64,000 nt of DNA from Candidatus Anammoxibacter sp. (GCA_021777105.1 JAIQZQ010000085.1:33107-97106), one strand, 5' to 3'. Shown: positions 18,363-26,886, counted from the first letter of the stretch. Translations and numbers: made by a program. The notes: generated by a model from the sequence alone, not told the origin.

Positions 18363-19413
18363 ATTAGCGGCAATTGACCTCTTCTGTGGTGTCGGAGGGC
18401 TTACATACGGCCTGAAACAGGCTGGGATTAAAGTGTCAATGGGGGTTGATATTGACCATGAGTGTAAATATGCGTATGAGGCCAATAATAGAGATGCCAG
18501 GTTTGTCCATAAAGATATAAGAATGCTGCCGGCTGAAAACCTGAAATTATATTTTTCTGATAAATCCATAAATGTGCTTGTGGGATGCGCCCCATGTCAG
18601 CCTTTTTCAACACATACGCAAAAAAATAAAAATCGCTCCAAAGACGAAAAGTGGTTTTTACTTCTTGAATTCATGAGAATAGTCAAGGGCACATTCCCTA
18701 CAATCATTTCAGTTGAAAATGTGCCCCAGATCATAAAATATGAATTGTTTCAGCTGTTTGTGTCTGAACTAGAGTCTCTCGGCTATTTTGTCAGTTACCA
18801 AATTGTTAGTTGCCCTGAATATGGTATACCTCAGATTAGAAAACGAATGGTGCTTTTAGCGTCAAAGTTGGGAGAAATAAACCTTGTTCCTCCAACGCAT
18901 ACAAAAGAAAATTATGTCACCGTCTCAAAAACCATTAAAGGTCTTCCTCCAGTAAATGCTGGTGGAAGATGCAAGCAAGATACTTTGCATATAGCGCAAA
19001 GTCTTTCCGAATTAAATTTGAAGCGAATCAGAAATTCAAAACCTGGTGGAAGTTGGAGAGATTGGGATAAAGGGTTACAATTAAAGTGTCATAAAAAAGA
19101 GTCTGGAAGGAAATATAGCGCTGTATATGGTAGGATGTCCTGGGATGCGCCCGCGCCAACAATTACAACTCAATTTCACACTTATGGAACAGGAAGGTTT
19201 GGGCACCCAGCGCAAGATCGGGCTCTTACAATAAGAGAAGGCGCCTTGATTCAAACTTTTCCACGTTCTTATAAATTCCTCAAAAAAAATGAAACACCCG
19301 TAATTAAAAAACTTGGAGTTCATATTGGAAACGCAGTTCCGGTAAAACTTGCTAAAGTTATTGGTAAAAGCATTATTAAACATTGTGAGCGCAATGGAAT
19401 AAGCTGTGATTAA
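18355..19413 (+). CDS. dcm: DNA (cytosine-5) methyltransferase
   Basis: The 352-aa enzyme transfers a methyl group from SAM to cytosine C5 in DNA. It carries motif I AIDLFCGVGGLTYGLKQAG, catalytic motif IV GCAPCQPFS, motif VI SVENVP, motif VIII PQIRKRM and motif X HIGNAVPVKLAKVIG, with a target-recognition region of about 90 residues between VIII and IX. The sequence is complete, so it should be active. The ATG lies inside the end of the HEPN gene. It probably marks host DNA and so protects it from, or licenses, the DUF262/HEPN partners. The target sequence cannot be read from the protein. Confidence 0.93.
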   Translation: MSKLAAIDLFCGVGGLTYGLKQAGIKVSMGVDIDHECKYAYEANNRDARFVHKDIRMLPAENLKLYFSDKSINVLVGCAPCQPFSTHTQKNKNRSKDEKWFLLLEFMRIVKGTFPTIISVENVPQIIKYELFQLFVSELESLGYFVSYQIVSCPEYGIPQIRKRMVLLASKLGEINLVPPTHTKENYVTVSKTIKGLPPVNAGGRCKQDTLHIAQSLSELNLKRIRNSKPGGSWRDWDKGLQLKCHKKESGRKYSAVYGRMSWDAPAPTITTQFHTYGTGRFGHPAQDRALTIREGALIQTFPRSYKFLKKNETPVIKKLGVHIGNAVPVKLAKVIGKSIIKHCERNGISCD

Positions 19414-19515
19414 ATTGTTATAGGGGCAAGTTGGTATTGTATTGCGTATAACAGGAACTGGAAAGTTCGTGTTATAACGGTTTATGAAGATAAATTAAAG
19501 AAATAAGAGAAAAAG

Positions 19516-19692
19516 ATGCGATTAAAACTTCAGATGAAAAAATCAAAATATTTATTTCTAAATGATGATTTATGGGAAGGTGAAGATACGCCTATCGATT
19601 TAGCTGAAAACCATGACCACTATCTATATGACGAAAGCGGCCAAGATCAGGATGATATTAAAAACCTGGGGAGTATAGCAAATGAAGATTGA
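19516..19692 (+). CDS. Small acidic protein, first of an overlapping pair
   Basis: A 58-codon frame encodes a basic start (MRLKLQMKKSKYLFLNDD) followed by a very acidic, Asp/Glu/His-rich body. An AGAGA stretch lies before the ATG. It overlaps the next small frame by 11 bases (ATG of the second inside the end of the first), which is typical of coupled pairs such as toxin-antitoxin modules. I recognise no family. It may be a real short gene or a fragment. Confidence 0.4.
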   Translation: MRLKLQMKKSKYLFLNDDLWEGEDTPIDLAENHDHYLYDESGQDQDDIKNLGSIANED

Positions 19693-19849
19693 TATGACTC
19701 CTCATTCCATCACTATGCGTTTAAGAAAAACCAGCGAATTAAGGCGGTTGTGTATTGCCTTGGGAGGCGCTAGGTTGAAGAGAGATTGCAAAATAGCAGC
19801 CCTCAAACAATTGCCGCAGACAGACGCCACAATCCTTCCGATAAGTTAA
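19682..19849 (+). CDS. Small basic protein, second of an overlapping pair
   Basis: The 55-aa product is basic and helical, with MTPHSITMRLRKTSELRRLC forming a likely helix-turn-helix or RNA-binding-like segment. It overlaps the acidic frame before it. The acidic-then-basic order resembles antitoxin-toxin pairs, but I do not recognise the family with certainty. Its place between the methyltransferase and the sulfotransferase cluster gives no further clue. Confidence 0.42.
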   Translation: MKIDMTPHSITMRLRKTSELRRLCIALGGARLKRDCKIAALKQLPQTDATILPIS

Positions 19850-19955
19850 CGGTTTGAGATTTTGGTTTTATTTTTAATGGAATCCTTAGTAACTGCCGCC
19901 ATTTACGTGAAAAGGAAAGAAGCTTTGAGCAAGATAATAAACATTGGAGCAAGTT

Positions 19956-20939
19956 ATGGATAAATCATTAAAAACTAATATAATCACTGAAGAAGATTTA
20001 AAGTACCGGGAACTTTTATCAAAACGGTTTGAAACTTCATATGAGCCTTTGTATGAATGTTATTTAGGAGCTCAACTCAAAAGAACTGATGTGTCGTTGC
20101 TTTTCCTGAATGTAATAAACAGGCAAACTCCGTTTAAATTAAATCAAGATGATTCAGCTACTAATGAGTTAGGGAATGAAATATGGCAAAAGATAGATTC
20201 TTTTTTCAAACAGTGGCGAACCGGTTCATCACAAACATGGAAATATTGGATAAATTATGTTTGGATGGAGTTTGACAATGACGAGACTTCGCCTGATAAT
20301 GCTATTCCGAATCTGTTCGTTAGCACGGCCGGCGGCAAAATCGAGGATATTGAACAAATTCCAAAGAACATGCGCGCAAAGCATTCTTTAGACGTTACAA
20401 ACGAAGCTTTAAAATATCTTGTGCCTGGGCAGTTGCCGGCCGGTATAAAAAACAGGTTGCTGGATGCTTTTTCATTTTTGCCGGAAGGAGCGCACGTTGG
20501 AGACGTGGGCATTATGTTTCCCAGAAATCCTCACCAACTAAAACTTGTAATAAGAGATATAGGAGTTGACCATACCGCGCATTATCTGAATAAACTGGGA
20601 TTAGAGAAGAATTATGCGGAAACGATTGTTCAGTTTTGTAAATCATGTTCAGATTTTTACGATATGTTTCGTTTAAGTATTGATATAGGAGTTGAATCTA
20701 TTTCCACTAGGGTAGGCATTGAGTTTTTTGTTAGCGAAGGCTTAAAATTTAAAGAAAAATGGGGTTTGTTTTTAAGTTGTCTTGTAGACAATGATCTTTG
20801 CGTTCAGGATAAAAAAAACGCTATATTACAATTCATGGAAACAGAAAATAGCGATGAAACTCTAAGCCATGCAAAAGTAGTTTTCATGCCGGGAAAAAGT
20901 TTTGAGGCAAAAGCTTATCTTTATAATTTACAGGATTAG
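19956..20939 (+). CDS. Unrecognised 327-aa protein in a tailoring cluster
   Basis: I do not recognise this family. The protein is soluble, with no signal peptide or membrane segment. It has a charged helical start and a central block KLVIRDI near residue 205, followed by DMFRLSIDIGVESISTRVGI and a Trp/Leu-rich helix KWGLFLSCLV. The alternation of long beta-strands (KLVIRDI, LSIDIG, VGIEFFV) and helices suggests an alpha/beta enzyme or a substrate-binding protein. The ATG has GGAG seven bases upstream (a TTG at 19944 is also in frame). It is followed within 5 bases by a sulfotransferase and then a radical SAM enzyme, so it probably takes part in making or modifying the same product. Confidence 0.7.
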   Translation: MDKSLKTNIITEEDLKYRELLSKRFETSYEPLYECYLGAQLKRTDVSLLFLNVINRQTPFKLNQDDSATNELGNEIWQKIDSFFKQWRTGSSQTWKYWINYVWMEFDNDETSPDNAIPNLFVSTAGGKIEDIEQIPKNMRAKHSLDVTNEALKYLVPGQLPAGIKNRLLDAFSFLPEGAHVGDVGIMFPRNPHQLKLVIRDIGVDHTAHYLNKLGLEKNYAETIVQFCKSCSDFYDMFRLSIDIGVESISTRVGIEFFVSEGLKFKEKWGLFLSCLVDNDLCVQDKKNAILQFMETENSDETLSHAKVVFMPGKSFEAKAYLYNLQD

Positions 20940-20944
20940 TATGT

Positions 20945-21841
20945 ATGCGCAAGACATTAATCCATATAGGTTATCCAAAAGCCGGATCAACATTTTTGCA
21001 AAACTGGCTTTTCGCGCATCCTTATATTAGATTTAAGCACAATGCGGTTGCCGGTTTTGAGAACATAAAGGAAATATGTGAATTCAGCTGCGATAATGAT
21101 CCTTCATCTTTTAAATACTTTGCCGTGAGCAGTGAAATGCTTAGCGTCTGGTTTAAACTTGACGGCATAGGCATTAATCCCATCCTTTTTGACATTAAAC
21201 AATATCAAAAAAATGTCTCCTGCCTGCTGCGGCAGATTCTTCCTGATAGCAAATTGCTTATTGTCACAAGGGGTTATGAAGAGACTTTAAAATCTTTTTA
21301 TTCGGAATATATAAAATACGGAGGTCATTATAATTTCGATGAATATTTAAAAGTTTTTGGGCCAATGTTTGAAGAGTATTTAGATTACAACTACATCATC
21401 AGGCTTTATGAAGACAATTTTAAAAAACAGAATCTATTGGTTGCGCCTTTTGAGATGTTGCGTGACGAACCATTGAAGTTTATTCAGCAGGTTGAAAATT
21501 TTCTGGAACTGGACCATTTTAAATATGATTATCATAAAGCGGCAAATATTTCGTTAACAGATGATATGCTTTGCTCATACAGAATATTGTCTAACATCGC
21601 GCTGAAAATATGTAAAATATTTCCGGCGAATATAGGGAATAAATTGTTTAAATTATACAGCGCGGGATTATTGTTTAAATGTTTTGATTTTATAGCGGTT
21701 TGCATCTCAATGACAACCGGGCGCTTAAAAGCCGGCAAGGCGGCGCCTGATCATATGTTGGATACTTTTAAGGGAAAAGGTACAATGCTACGAAATTATA
21801 ACGCCTATCAACCATACCTTGACAAATACCTTTGTAAATAA
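20945..21841 (+). CDS. Sulfotransferase family protein
   Basis: The 298-aa protein begins with the PAPS-binding 5'-phosphosulfate loop HIGYPKAGSTFLQNWL. It has an internal SRG/RGY-like 3'-phosphate region (LIVTRGYEETLKSFYSEYIK) and the C-terminal RDEPLKFIQQVENFL pattern seen in sulfotransferases. It would transfer sulfate from PAPS to a hydroxyl or amine of a glycan, lipid or small molecule. It sits directly after the unknown 327-aa protein and 19 bases before the radical SAM gene, on the same strand. No sulfate-activation genes are visible. The substrate is unknown. Confidence 0.82.
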   Translation: MRKTLIHIGYPKAGSTFLQNWLFAHPYIRFKHNAVAGFENIKEICEFSCDNDPSSFKYFAVSSEMLSVWFKLDGIGINPILFDIKQYQKNVSCLLRQILPDSKLLIVTRGYEETLKSFYSEYIKYGGHYNFDEYLKVFGPMFEEYLDYNYIIRLYEDNFKKQNLLVAPFEMLRDEPLKFIQQVENFLELDHFKYDYHKAANISLTDDMLCSYRILSNIALKICKIFPANIGNKLFKLYSAGLLFKCFDFIAVCISMTTGRLKAGKAAPDHMLDTFKGKGTMLRNYNAYQPYLDKYLCK

Positions 21842-21860
21842 CACTAAACAATTATTTAGC

Positions 21861-23195
21861 ATGAATAAAAAAAAACTATTTCTGTTTGTCTATTTAGCTG
21901 CAGCTCCCGGTTATACAAACGCGGGATTTGGCATCGCTTATTTAGCGCCTATTATAAGAAAACGCTCATATGATGTTGAAACTCTCTCAATAACATATGA
22001 TATGGATGAAGCTGAATTCAAAGATAAAATATTAAAATTAAATCCTTCAATAATAGGTTTCTCCGCGACATCTCCACAGTTTAGATATTTAAAGAAATAT
22101 TCATCCGTTGCCGGGCAATTTAAAGAAATATTGCAGATATGCGGCGGAGCTCTCCCTACTCTTGATCCTTACACCGTGTTGCGTGAAACTCAGGTTAATG
22201 GCGTGGTAGTTGGCGAAGGAGAAAAACCTGTTGATCAATTATTATGCAATATAGAAAACAGCAAAGACATTTTAGATACTGAAGGGTTTTACTGGAATGT
22301 TAACGGAACGGTTAAGACAAACCCAATACCCCCTTTTATACCGGATATTTCACAACTGGATTTTCCCGACCTTTCAATATTTGAAGATTGGATGGTCTGC
22401 AACTGCAATAATGAACTGGAGGTGATGTTGAGCCGTGGGTGTCCTTATGAATGCAATTATTGTTCAAACAAAGCCCTTAAAAACACATATCCATCCGCTA
22501 ATGGCTATTTTAGAACGCCTTCAGTTGAATATGCTTTAGAGTTGTTGGAACGGCTGCTTTATAAACATTCAAAAAACGCTAAAAATATCGCTTTTGTTGA
22601 TGATCTTTTAATCGCCAATAAAAAATGGTTTGCTGATTTTGCTAATGAATATAACAAAAGGATTAAATTGCCGTACCGCTTAAACGTTAAACCTGAATGC
22701 GTGACAAAGGAAATTGCGGAGATCTTAAAAGAGAGCGGTTGCTATTTAACTATGATTGGTCTTGAAAGCGGAAACGAACAGTTGCGAAAAAATTTGTTGA
22801 ACAGAAAGTACAGTAATGATCTGTTCTATGAAAAATGCAAAATAATAAAAGACGCAGGGCTATTACTGTTTACGTTTAATATTGTTGGTTGGCCTTTTGA
22901 GACAAAGGGAAACATGGAAGAAACGTTGGAAATGAACAAAAAAATTGAGGCAGACACCGGTGTTTGCGCTTTTTTCTATCCTTTTAGAGGAACCGAACTT
23001 TACAAACTGTGTGAACGTGAAAATCTGCTTGTTGAAGAATACGCTAAAACTAACTATAACACGGATCCAAATATTAGATTAACAAATGTAAGCGAACATG
23101 AATGCAATGAAATGCAACAAAAGATACAATCGTTCTTGACAAGCGGCAAATCCACAGACGGCTTTAATTTTAGCCATGAGTGTTTATGTGTTTAG
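21861..23195 (+). CDS. B12-binding-type radical SAM protein
   Basis: This 444-aa enzyme has an N-terminal cobalamin-binding-like Rossmann domain (about 1-140, GFSATSPQF, CGGALPTLDP, VVVGEGEKP) and a radical SAM core with the 4Fe-4S motif RGCPYECNYCS near residue 195, FVDDLL and MIGLESGNEQLRKNL. Such enzymes often methylate or rearrange unactivated carbons in natural products, lipids or RiPPs. The ATG at 21861 is used; the frame is open to a TTG at 21819 within the sulfotransferase gene. The C-terminus (HECLCV) is cysteine-rich and unusual. It overlaps the convergent acyltransferase-like gene by 12 bases. Confidence 0.85.
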   Translation: MNKKKLFLFVYLAAAPGYTNAGFGIAYLAPIIRKRSYDVETLSITYDMDEAEFKDKILKLNPSIIGFSATSPQFRYLKKYSSVAGQFKEILQICGGALPTLDPYTVLRETQVNGVVVGEGEKPVDQLLCNIENSKDILDTEGFYWNVNGTVKTNPIPPFIPDISQLDFPDLSIFEDWMVCNCNNELEVMLSRGCPYECNYCSNKALKNTYPSANGYFRTPSVEYALELLERLLYKHSKNAKNIAFVDDLLIANKKWFADFANEYNKRIKLPYRLNVKPECVTKEIAEILKESGCYLTMIGLESGNEQLRKNLLNRKYSNDLFYEKCKIIKDAGLLLFTFNIVGWPFETKGNMEETLEMNKKIEADTGVCAFFYPFRGTELYKLCERENLLVEEYAKTNYNTDPNIRLTNVSEHECNEMQQKIQSFLTSGKSTDGFNFSHECLCV

Positions 23196-23963
23196 TCCGT
23201 GCCCACTTTCAATCATCCTCTTTAGCCTTTTTATAAATCTTATTGCCGGGCCTCCATCCACTATTTCATGATCAAAACTAATAGTGATGCATAAATGTTT
23301 GCGAGATTCTAAACTACCGTCTACTATTTTTGGACACTCTTTGACGCCGCCAATGAGAATGCTAAGAGAGCTGTCAGGCGTCCCTAATCCCCAAAAACCT
23401 CCGTGCATAAACTTGCCGACTGAGCTAACCGCCACCGTGCCTTGGTTTTTTTTTATTAAATGCGGATTACCGCCAACAATCTTATAAATAATATTCCTTA
23501 TAAACCTCGGCACAAACAAAAACCAATGGATAGTTTTTAACTTTCCTTCGTCTGTTGGGGCTGTTTGCGCGTTAATTATCTCGTCGTGAATTTCAACTAC
23601 GTTTTTTTTGTTTGCGCTCCTTATAATATAGTCAAGCGGATATTTATCTCCGTTAACATCAATCTCTATCATCGTGCATATATCGACATCATCAAACAAA
23701 ACAAGTTGATTGCGCCTGTTTCTGTATGCATGCATATGCTTGTGCTTATCTACCGCTTGCCCAAGACAAGAAATTATAAACGCGGTTAAAGAGGGCGGTG
23801 ATCCTGTTTTGCCTCGGAGGCTGCGAAGACATTGACGCGCGGTTGTAATATCAGCCTCCAACAAAACATGCGCCATATGTTTTTTGCCGGCCAGCCGCAG
23901 GCCGTCTATTATCTGTTCCCGTATTCTTGGAAAAGGAATAACCGTATACTCATTCTGGTTCAT
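23184..23963 (-). CDS. Stand-alone 2-oxoacid dehydrogenase acyltransferase-like
   Basis: The 259-aa protein is a catalytic domain of the E2/chloramphenicol-acetyltransferase fold with the active-site motif DHEIVDGGPA near residue 235. Lipoyl and E3-binding domains are absent, so it is not a normal dehydrogenase subunit. The family includes free-standing acyltransferases that use acyl-CoA. Residues SPPSLTAFIISCLGQAVDKH match the family's helical start. It is convergent with the radical SAM gene, overlapping by 12 bases, and may acylate the product of that cluster. This link is inferred from position only. Confidence 0.78.
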   Translation of the reverse strand: MNQNEYTVIPFPRIREQIIDGLRLAGKKHMAHVLLEADITTARQCLRSLRGKTGSPPSLTAFIISCLGQAVDKHKHMHAYRNRRNQLVLFDDVDICTMIEIDVNGDKYPLDYIIRSANKKNVVEIHDEIINAQTAPTDEGKLKTIHWFLFVPRFIRNIIYKIVGGNPHLIKKNQGTVAVSSVGKFMHGGFWGLGTPDSSLSILIGGVKECPKIVDGSLESRKHLCITISFDHEIVDGGPAIRFIKRLKRMIESGHGLNT

Positions 23964-24296
23964 TGGCTCTATTTTGAAATGCGAATAAATTTGTAGACTG
24001 TTAATATTATGATTTGGAAAACTACATTGGCAAGACTCTGGAACTAAGTTGCTAAAGTTTAGCGATTTGTATACAGGTTGTCTATAAAAAACTTAGCGCC
24101 GGCAGAGCCATTGCGCTGTGGGGGTAAACTAAGGCAATCTTATGTTGTAATTGCAGGTAACTATGCGTTGAAATGTCATGTTTTTAGATATGAAGTAATG
24201 TTTTTACTTTGCGTTTTCACTTACTCTTAAAACTACCCATATTACCATTCAATCAGGTTAAACTACCCGATTAGTTAAAATATTTTTAGCCTCTAA
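23964..24296. other. Noncoding gap
   Basis: No gene is supported. The region is AT-rich, with no clear promoter or repeat. It ends where a toxin gene fragment begins, so the missing 5' end of that gene has probably been deleted or replaced here. Confidence 0.4.
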
Positions 24297-24530
24297 ACCT
24301 CAAAAATCCAAGGGGAATTAGCATTTTGCCCTTATGAAGGAGATGATATTTACGCATTCAAACCACAACCTGATCGTTTTCTATGTTTTTTCTACACCGG
24401 CAAAAAGATTATTGTAACCAATGGTTTTCGGAAGAAAACTCAAAAACTTCCTGCGTCCGAGAAGAACAAAGCTCTTAGAGCTAAGCAGGATTACCAAAAA
24501 CAAATTGAGGAGGAATCATACTATGAGTAA
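24297..24530 (+). pseudogene. HigB/Gp49-like toxin, 5' truncated
   Basis: The frame entering after a TAA at 24294 encodes the C-terminal three-quarters of a RelE/HigB-type (phage Gp49-like) mRNA interferase: DIYAFKPQPDRFLCFFYTG, KKIIVTNGFRKKTQKLP and a basic C-terminal helix. No ATG, GTG or TTG starts the frame upstream of the conserved part, so the toxin is probably dead. The stop overlaps the antitoxin start by eight bases, as in intact modules. An unusual start codon (ATC/ATT) could rescue a shortened form but seems unlikely. Confidence 0.6.
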
Positions 24531-24774
24531 AAAATCATTGTCTACTTATGATAGAATTATGCAGGATCCAAAAAGACGCAATTCCTTTGAGAAGGAATAT
24601 AAAGAATTTGTTCTCTCAGAACTTCTTCTTGCATTGATGGAAAATGACGCAAAATCAGTGCGTAAACTAGCAAAAGAGGCAGGGCTTTCTCCTACTGCTA
24701 TTCAGGATATACGGTCGGGCAAGCAAAAAGATATTCGGCTTACTAAATTTCTAAATATCGCGCGCGCTTTCTGA
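24523..24774 (+). CDS. XRE-family antitoxin (HigA-like)
   Basis: The 83-aa protein has a C-terminal helix-turn-helix (SVRKLAKEAGLSPTAIQDIR) of the XRE type, preceded by a helical FEKEYKEFVLSELLLALMEN segment usual in antitoxins paired with Gp49/HigB toxins. GAGGAGG precedes the ATG at 24523. It overlaps the broken toxin upstream, so it now probably acts as an orphan antitoxin or repressor. A longer frame from 24421 is a shadow of the toxin coding region. Confidence 0.8.
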   Translation: MSKKSLSTYDRIMQDPKRRNSFEKEYKEFVLSELLLALMENDAKSVRKLAKEAGLSPTAIQDIRSGKQKDIRLTKFLNIARAF

Positions 24775-25018
24775 TATCATCTTATCTTAGAGAAAGACGG
24801 TAAACGCATAGCTATAGGCTAGAATTAAACCACGGCAAACAGTAGCGTGTTTTCGCATGACAATTCACACCTCTCTAAATCCCCTCTAAAAAGAGTCGTA
24901 GACGCCTTAGCGGACGGGGTGTGTAAAAAGACGCAGAATAGTTGCGTTTGGTTTATAATTTCATAACGTTTGGGCCAAAAATCGCATTATTATTGGCCTG
25001 GCTCCAAGGAGATTTATT

Positions 25019-25303
25019 ATGAGCAGAATGCACAACCCTCCACATCCAGGAGAAATATTATTAGGGCTATATATTGAACCGGCGGGACTCAACATTTCGA
25101 ATGTAGCAGAAAATATAGGAGTTGACCGTAAAACTCTTTCCCGCATAGTCAATGCCCGGGCGTCAATTACAGTTGATATGGCCTTAAGACTTGGCAAAGC
25201 CTTTGACACAATCCCTGAATTATGGCTCAATTCCCAGCAATCTTACGACCTGTGGCATGCAAGGCAGAATAAAAGTGGACACCTCAAAAATAATAAAGAT
25301 TAA
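25019..25303 (+). CDS. higA: HigA-type addiction-module antidote
   Basis: The 94-aa protein is a typical HigA: MHNPPHPGEILLGLYIEP start, an XRE helix-turn-helix (NISNVAENIGVDRKTLSRIV) and the ending AFDTIPELWLNSQQSYDLW. It neutralises HigB and represses its own operon. AAGGAG lies seven bases before the ATG. No HigB gene is found upstream, where it normally sits. The 240 bases before it are repeat-rich noncoding sequence, so the toxin has been lost. Confidence 0.88.
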   Translation: MSRMHNPPHPGEILLGLYIEPAGLNISNVAENIGVDRKTLSRIVNARASITVDMALRLGKAFDTIPELWLNSQQSYDLWHARQNKSGHLKNNKD

Positions 25304-25792
25304 ACTCAATAAGAATAGAGCCAAAAAAACAGCGCATATTTAGCGAAAACGATTTTGACCTATAATCCCGCTGCCCGTAAAATACCTTGTCCAGCCGCAA
25401 CCTGTCCATGGTTGTAAACTTTTTGTCAACAAACAAGATCTGCCCCCGGTTTTTCTCAAATATAAAATAGAATAAGCCAAAGTTCATGCTATAATATATT
25501 AATTATTATACGTTATCCTTTTTAGATATGATAGTGGAGGCAAATGGCAATATGTCAGGGACTACTAACGGAGGATGACCAATACTTATGATAGTTGCGC
25601 TTACGGTTCGGCTCAATTAGATCATACAAATCTTGCCTAAATTTGCGATTTGGGGCGCTTTATTTTTACAGCTTCCTTAATATAACAGGCTTTTGGTAAT
25701 AATCTTTATATTGTCTACTTTTGCATTAAGCGGTTAAACTGATTTTAGATTAGACGGCAAAGCGTTATTACAAAATTTAGAAGGTCTAATCT
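25304..25792. other. Noncoding gap with dispersed repeat copy 1
   Basis: Positions about 25355-25460 hold a repeat (core CCCGTAAAATACCTTG, then CAACCTGTCCATGGTTGTAA and CCCCCGGTTTTTC) that recurs at about 26991-27214. Reverse frames across it are not convincing genes. The rest is AT-rich and without features. Confidence 0.5.
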
Positions 25793-26098
25793 ATGCGTAA
25801 AGAATACTTTATAAAACTATCAGAGGACACAAAAGTTTACGTATTTATTATTACGAAAAAAGGAAGGGTTACTGATTTTGTGGCTAAACTTATGTCATTT
25901 TGCAAAAGGGAATGGCATGAAATTCTTAGATATGATAGTGGTCACGGCTGTCCACATAAAGATATTCTTGACCAAAACAAAAAGGTAAAGAGAAAAGTAT
26001 GGTATGAATTTATTGATAATGATCAAGCTTTAACAATGGCAATATTAGATTTAAAGGAAAATTATGAATTTTATATAGAAAGGTATAAAAATGGATAA
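25793..26098 (+). CDS. Small protein, possibly DUF7718-like
   Basis: The 101-aa protein has an aromatic, beta-rich sequence with the block EILRYDSGHGCPHKDI near residue 45, which resembles a family of small uncharacterised proteins (DUF7718-like) found beside predicted helix-turn-helix or toxin-antitoxin genes. The assignment is from memory of the pattern and is tentative. The stop overlaps the start of the next frame by eight bases, so the two are probably translated together as a pair. Confidence 0.55.
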   Translation: MRKEYFIKLSEDTKVYVFIITKKGRVTDFVAKLMSFCKREWHEILRYDSGHGCPHKDILDQNKKVKRKVWYEFIDNDQALTMAILDLKENYEFYIERYKNG

Positions 26099-26306
26099 AA
26101 GAAATTCAAAAGAACTGGATATAAAAAAATTCTTAAAAAAGGAAGGTTTCGTAGAAGTAAAGGAAACAGATAAACAGACCGAATGGTATAAAGTGGCGTC
26201 TCAACGTCCTGTATGTTTTAAAAATGATCTAAATGATATTACTCGTAAACCACAAGAGCCGGCAGACGGCAAATCAACCCTTGCCGGCGTTCCCCAAACG
26301 CATTAA
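26091..26306 (+). CDS. Small basic protein, partner of the preceding gene
   Basis: A 71-codon frame starts MDKRNSKELDIKKFLKKEGF, a charged helix, and overlaps the previous gene by eight bases. The last 25 residues (after about RKPQEP) look like translated noncoding sequence, so the gene may be truncated by a deletion or insertion there. The function is unknown; a two-gene module of toxin-antitoxin type is possible. Confidence 0.45.
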   Translation: MDKRNSKELDIKKFLKKEGFVEVKETDKQTEWYKVASQRPVCFKNDLNDITRKPQEPADGKSTLAGVPQTH

Positions 26307-26701
26307 GAGGCCGGAAAGAAATAAGCAAAGCAAGCTCTCCCAACCTCGAAATCCTGGGCATATCTAACCCTCCTTATAGTAGTGATTTAAGATATAAAAA
26401 TACAATCTAATAAACCTGCAAGATTAGCGGTCAAAAGTCATACAGATCTTCTACCCCTTTAAATATATTCCACCCGCATTTGAAAATCTCACGCAGACAG
26501 CCTCCCCTCTAAAAAGAGGGGAACGAGGGGTGTGTAAAAACAATCCAGGAAGACGCGTTAAATGGGGCACATGCTTTCATTTCGCTAATTTGACAGCCGC
26601 TTAAATGAATAAACCCCGTACAAACCTTTCACTTTATTTGGTTTTTTACGCTTCCCGGTTCCAAAATTTCCCTTAATGAAAACTTAAGCAGCTTGGCTGC
26701 T

Positions 26702-26886
26702 TTAGGCAGTGTCCATAGATTAATTGGATTTTTACACTCCTGATTGTCTCAACTTTGAAGCAATCTTCAATCGGCGCATCCTCAACGCGGCTCAGGCCGC
26801 GCTTCCGGTGAGCCTCAATCAGCTTGTCCAAATTTGAACTAATTTGAAGCGTAAAGAATACCAATTAATTTATGGACACTGCCTTA
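26702..26886. mobile_element. MITE-like element with 26-base terminal inverted repeats
   Basis: The 185-base element is bounded by inverted repeats (26702-26727 and 26861-26886) that match at 24 of 26 positions, with outer end GGCAGTGTCCATA. TTA is present at both edges and may be a target duplication. The short reverse frame inside has no recognised motif. It is probably a non-autonomous derivative of an insertion sequence whose transposase is elsewhere. Confidence 0.6.

Noticed and set aside
24421..24522. Longer start for the XRE antitoxin
   Set aside because: The upstream part reads the toxin sequence in another frame; the ATG at 24523 has GAGGAGG.
25575..25640. 21-codon frame after a GGAGG near 25570
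   Set aside because: The GGAGG touches the start codon and the peptide has no support.
26673..26864. 63-codon reverse frame in the MITE-like element
   Set aside because: It runs across the left inverted end and has no transposase-like motif.
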